Positions 12,745 through 15,036 of a stretch of DNA of 15,036 nt are shown here, piece after piece. The position numbers and the translations under genes are program-made. The notes beneath the pieces are model-generated. The model did not search any database and had not been told where the DNA came from. It worked only from the letters and a program-made list of their open reading frames with translations. This DNA is from an uncultured Oscillospiraceae bacterium (GTDB lineage: Bacteria > Bacillota > Clostridia > Oscillospirales > Oscillospiraceae): contig CANQZF010000018.1 of NCBI GenBank assembly GCA_947628265.1, forward strand, positions 1 to 15,036. Reading direction: 5' to 3'. The number at the start of each line of letters is the position of its first letter. Within the stretch, counting starts at the first letter, position 1.

Positions 12745-14495
12745 AGCTCATATTCCGGTCCATGGGAAAATATAAAAAGCTGGTGCTCATCGCCATGGTG
12801 ATGAAGCTTTTGGGGACGGTGGTGGAGCTGCTGCTGCCCACCATCTTTGAGCACATCATCGACAACGTGGTGCCGGAGGGAAAGCTCCTGCCGGTGATTC
12901 TCTGGGGCCTGGGAATGTTCCTGACAGCTATCCTCTGCCGGGAGCTGAACGTCCGGGCCAACCGGCGCGCCATCAACAACGCCCACCACGTGAGCTTTGA
13001 TGTCCGCCAGGAGCTCTTCCGCAAGACGGAGAACCTGTCCGGGGCGCAGTTTGACGCCTTCGGACTGCCCAGCATTATCTCCCGCATGACCTCGGACAGC
13101 TACAACGTCCAGTCTGCGGTCCAGCAGCTCCAGCTCATGTGCATCCGCGCCCCCATGATGCTGGTGGGGGGCATCTTCGTCTCCATGCTCATGGACGCCC
13201 ATCTGGCACTCATCATGGTGATCATGCTGCCTCTGCTCCTGGCCATCATCCTGGGGGTCTCCGCCAAGGGCCTGCCCCTCTACGCCAAGGTCCAGCAGAA
13301 GCTGGACGTGGTGGTCCGGGTCATGCGGGAGAACATCACCGGCATCCGGGTGGTGAAGGCCCTCTCCAAGTCCGACTACGAGACCCGGCGCTTTGCCAAA
13401 GTCAACGAGGATATGACAAAGAGCGACATCACCGCCACCACCGTCATGGCCATCCCCGGGCCCTTTATGCAGATGTGCCTCAACACGGCTCTCGCGCTGG
13501 TGGTGATCATCGGCGCCCGCCGGGTGAACGAGGGGGTCATGGAGCCCGGGGTCATCCTGGCGTTCCTTACATACTTCAACATGATCACCATGGGCATCAT
13601 GGGCCTTTCCCGCATTTTCATGACCATGTCCCGGGCCTCCGCCAGCGCCAACCGCATCGCCACCGTCATCGACGCCGACACGGACCTCACGGTGCTCACG
13701 GAGGAGGAGGCCAAAAAGCCCGCCGGGGACGAGTTCATCCGCTTTGAGAACGTGGACTTCAGCTACGGCGAGGACAGCGAGGACCGCTCCGGCTTTGTGG
13801 GGGAGACCCGGGCCAAGGCCCTCTCCGACATCTCCTTTGCCGTGAAGCGGGGGGAGAGCCTGGGGATCATCGGGCCCACGGGCTGCGGAAAGACCACCAT
13901 CATAAACCTTCTGATGCGCTTTTACGACGCCACCTCCGGCGGCGTCTTCGTGGACGGCCGGGACGTGCGCACCTACGACAAGGACGAGCTGCGCCGCCGC
14001 TTCGGCACCGTCTTCCAAAACGACATGGTGTTCCAGGACACCCTGCGGGAGAACATCGCCTTCGGCCGGAAGGTCTCTGAGGACGACGTTCTGGCCGCCG
14101 TCCGGGACGCCCAGGCGGCGGAGTTCATCGCGGGCCTCCCCGACGGCCTCGACCACGAGGCCGCCATCAAGGGCGCGAATCTCTCCGGCGGCCAGAAGCA
14201 GCGGATCTTCGTCTCCCGGGCCCTGGCAGCGAACCCGGAGATCCTGGTGCTGGACGACTCCTCCTCCGCCCTCGATTACAAGACCGACGCGGCCATGCGC
14301 CGGGCCATCGCGGAGCATCACGGCGACAGCACCATCATCATGATCGCCCAGCGGGTCTCCAGCGTCATGAACATGACGAAGATCTTGGTGCTGGACAACG
14401 GAAAATGTATCGGACTTGGCACCCACGAGGAGCTTATGAGGACCTGCCGGCCCTACCGGGAGACCTTTGAGGCCCAGATGGGCGAGATCGAGTGA
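12741..14495 (+). CDS. ABC multidrug exporter half-transporter, degenerate-site subunit
   Basis: A 584-residue half-transporter: a six-helix type IV exporter membrane domain (about 1-310), then an ATPase domain. Motifs are Walker A GPTGCGKTT (378-386), signature LSGGQKQR (481-488) and Walker B ILVLDD (501-506). The residue after the Walker B Asp is Asp506 instead of the catalytic Glu, and the H-loop position is Gln537 (IAQRVSS) instead of His. The same two changes mark the degenerate subunit of heterodimeric exporters such as TM287/288. The partner should be the gene that starts 12 bases downstream. GTG 12741 is taken as the start: GGGAGG (12725-12730) lies 10 bases upstream, it overlaps the marR stop as GTGA, and KLIFRSMGKYKK is a normal beginning. 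ATG 12717, in the same frame, would add eight residues and lie within the marR coding sequence upstream of the ribosome site. Confidence 0.92.
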   Translation: MKLIFRSMGKYKKLVLIAMVMKLLGTVVELLLPTIFEHIIDNVVPEGKLLPVILWGLGMFLTAILCRELNVRANRRAINNAHHVSFDVRQELFRKTENLSGAQFDAFGLPSIISRMTSDSYNVQSAVQQLQLMCIRAPMMLVGGIFVSMLMDAHLALIMVIMLPLLLAIILGVSAKGLPLYAKVQQKLDVVVRVMRENITGIRVVKALSKSDYETRRFAKVNEDMTKSDITATTVMAIPGPFMQMCLNTALALVVIIGARRVNEGVMEPGVILAFLTYFNMITMGIMGLSRIFMTMSRASASANRIATVIDADTDLTVLTEEEAKKPAGDEFIRFENVDFSYGEDSEDRSGFVGETRAKALSDISFAVKRGESLGIIGPTGCGKTTIINLLMRFYDATSGGVFVDGRDVRTYDKDELRRRFGTVFQNDMVFQDTLRENIAFGRKVSEDDVLAAVRDAQAAEFIAGLPDGLDHEAAIKGANLSGGQKQRIFVSRALAANPEILVLDDSSSALDYKTDAAMRRAIAEHHGDSTIIMIAQRVSSVMNMTKILVLDNGKCIGLGTHEELMRTCRPYRETFEAQMGEIE

Positions 14496-14507
14496 GGAGG
14501 TGTAGAG

Positions 14508-15036
14508 ATGCCCGGAAAAGGAGACAGGGGCGGCGAAAAGCGCAAGCCCAAGGACGCGAAGCGCACGCTCTTGCGCATCATCCGCTATATGGCGGTGTAC
14601 AAATGGGTCGTGGTGGCCCTGGTGCTGGTGGCGTTTTTGAGCAACGTGGGCAACCTCCTGGGCCCGCGCCTGGCCGGTAAGGCCATCGGCGTGGTGGAGG
14701 AGGGCTTCAAGCAGGGCCCCGGCCATATCGACATGTCCGAGGTGCTCCACTACGCCTTCTTGATGCTGGTATTCTACGTGGGGAGCACCCTCATGAGCTT
14801 TCTGGTGGGTATCGGCATGGCCCGGGTGGGCCGGCGCATCGCCAACCACATGCGCCGGGACGTGTTCCACAAGCTCATGGTGATGCCGGTGAGCTACTTT
14901 GACCGCAACCAGGCCGGCGACATCATCAGCCGCGTCAGCTACGACGTGGACGTGGTGACCATGAGCCTCTCCTCGGACGTGGTGCAGATCATCACCAGCG
15001 TCGTCACGGTGGTGGGGAGCTTCATCATGATGGTCA
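14508..15036 (+). CDS. ABC multidrug exporter half-transporter, partner subunit (3' end outside the window)
   Basis: The gene is open to the window end, so only the first 176 codons are visible. A basic N-terminus (MPGKGDRGGEKRKPKDAKR) is followed by two transmembrane helices, near 33-52 and 82-102. Next comes the exporter signature region VGRRIANHMRRDVFHKLM and PVSYFDRNQAGDIISRVSYD, the well-conserved cytoplasmic extension of this superfamily. ATG 14508 has AGGAGG ending at 14500, 7 bases upstream, and the gene begins 12 bases after the previous stop. It should form a heterodimer with that subunit and is predicted to carry the intact catalytic Glu and His, but its ATPase domain is off the window. 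Confidence 0.9.
   Translation, partial: MPGKGDRGGEKRKPKDAKRTLLRIIRYMAVYKWVVVALVLVAFLSNVGNLLGPRLAGKAIGVVEEGFKQGPGHIDMSEVLHYAFLMLVFYVGSTLMSFLVGIGMARVGRRIANHMRRDVFHKLMVMPVSYFDRNQAGDIISRVSYDVDVVTMSLSSDVVQIITSVVTVVGSFIMMV

Noticed and set aside
14492..14680. Short plus-strand open frame overlapping the start of the second exporter gene
   Set aside because: It is out of frame with the exporter partner, which has a good ribosome site and conserved motifs, and its own translation is low-complexity.
12708..14870. 720-codon minus-strand open frame opposite the exporter genes
   Set aside because: It is His/Gly/Asp-rich without domains and runs across two clear plus-strand ABC genes and the gap between them.

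Overview
The window reads as chromosomal DNA of a GC-rich member of the Clostridia, most like the gut Oscillospiraceae (Flavonifractor/Oscillibacter-type). This is inferred from strong AGGAGG-type ribosome sites, vegetative sigma-A-like promoters in short AT-rich gaps, codons rich in third-position G/C, and Firmicutes-type families (DUF3899 membrane protein, lipoprotein-anchored solute-binding protein, heterodimeric multidrug ABC exporter). No rRNA, tRNA, CRISPR array, insertion sequence or phage gene was seen.

Layout. (1) 1-1997: a small XRE-type regulator followed by a MATE-family efflux pump, closed by a textbook terminator at 2007-2034. (2) 2040-11392: a peptide-type ABC importer operon. 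A strong extended -10 promoter (2156-2184) and a ~170-nt structured leader precede a very large lipoprotein solute-binding protein (873 aa). Then, after a GC-rich intercistronic hairpin, come oppB, oppC, oppD, oppF and a small DUF3899 membrane protein, tightly packed or overlapping, ending in a bidirectional terminator (11361-11392). (3) 11392-12120, minus strand: a histidine-phosphatase (phosphoglycerate mutase-like) protein converging on the same terminator. (4) 12230-15036: divergent from it, a perfect-consensus promoter drives a MarR regulator, an ABC exporter half-transporter whose NBD carries the degenerate-site residues (Asp for catalytic Glu, Gln for H-loop His), and the start of its presumed partner, cut by the window end.

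How the parts work together. The importer would capture peptides or related solutes outside the membrane (OppA), pass them through OppB/OppC and power this with OppD/OppF. Its unusual feature is that four of the five canonical subunits are enlarged: OppA by about 300 residues, OppC by an extra ~170-residue outside loop, OppD by ~370 residues inside the ATPase domain, and OppF by ~65-70 charged residues. OppD has also lost all four cysteines that normally bind an iron-sulfur cluster in its C-terminal domain. The MarR/ABC unit looks like an autoregulated drug or toxic-compound exporter. The importer variant is the best candidate for something under-described; I cannot tell from sequence alone whether it is already known as a lineage-wide variant.
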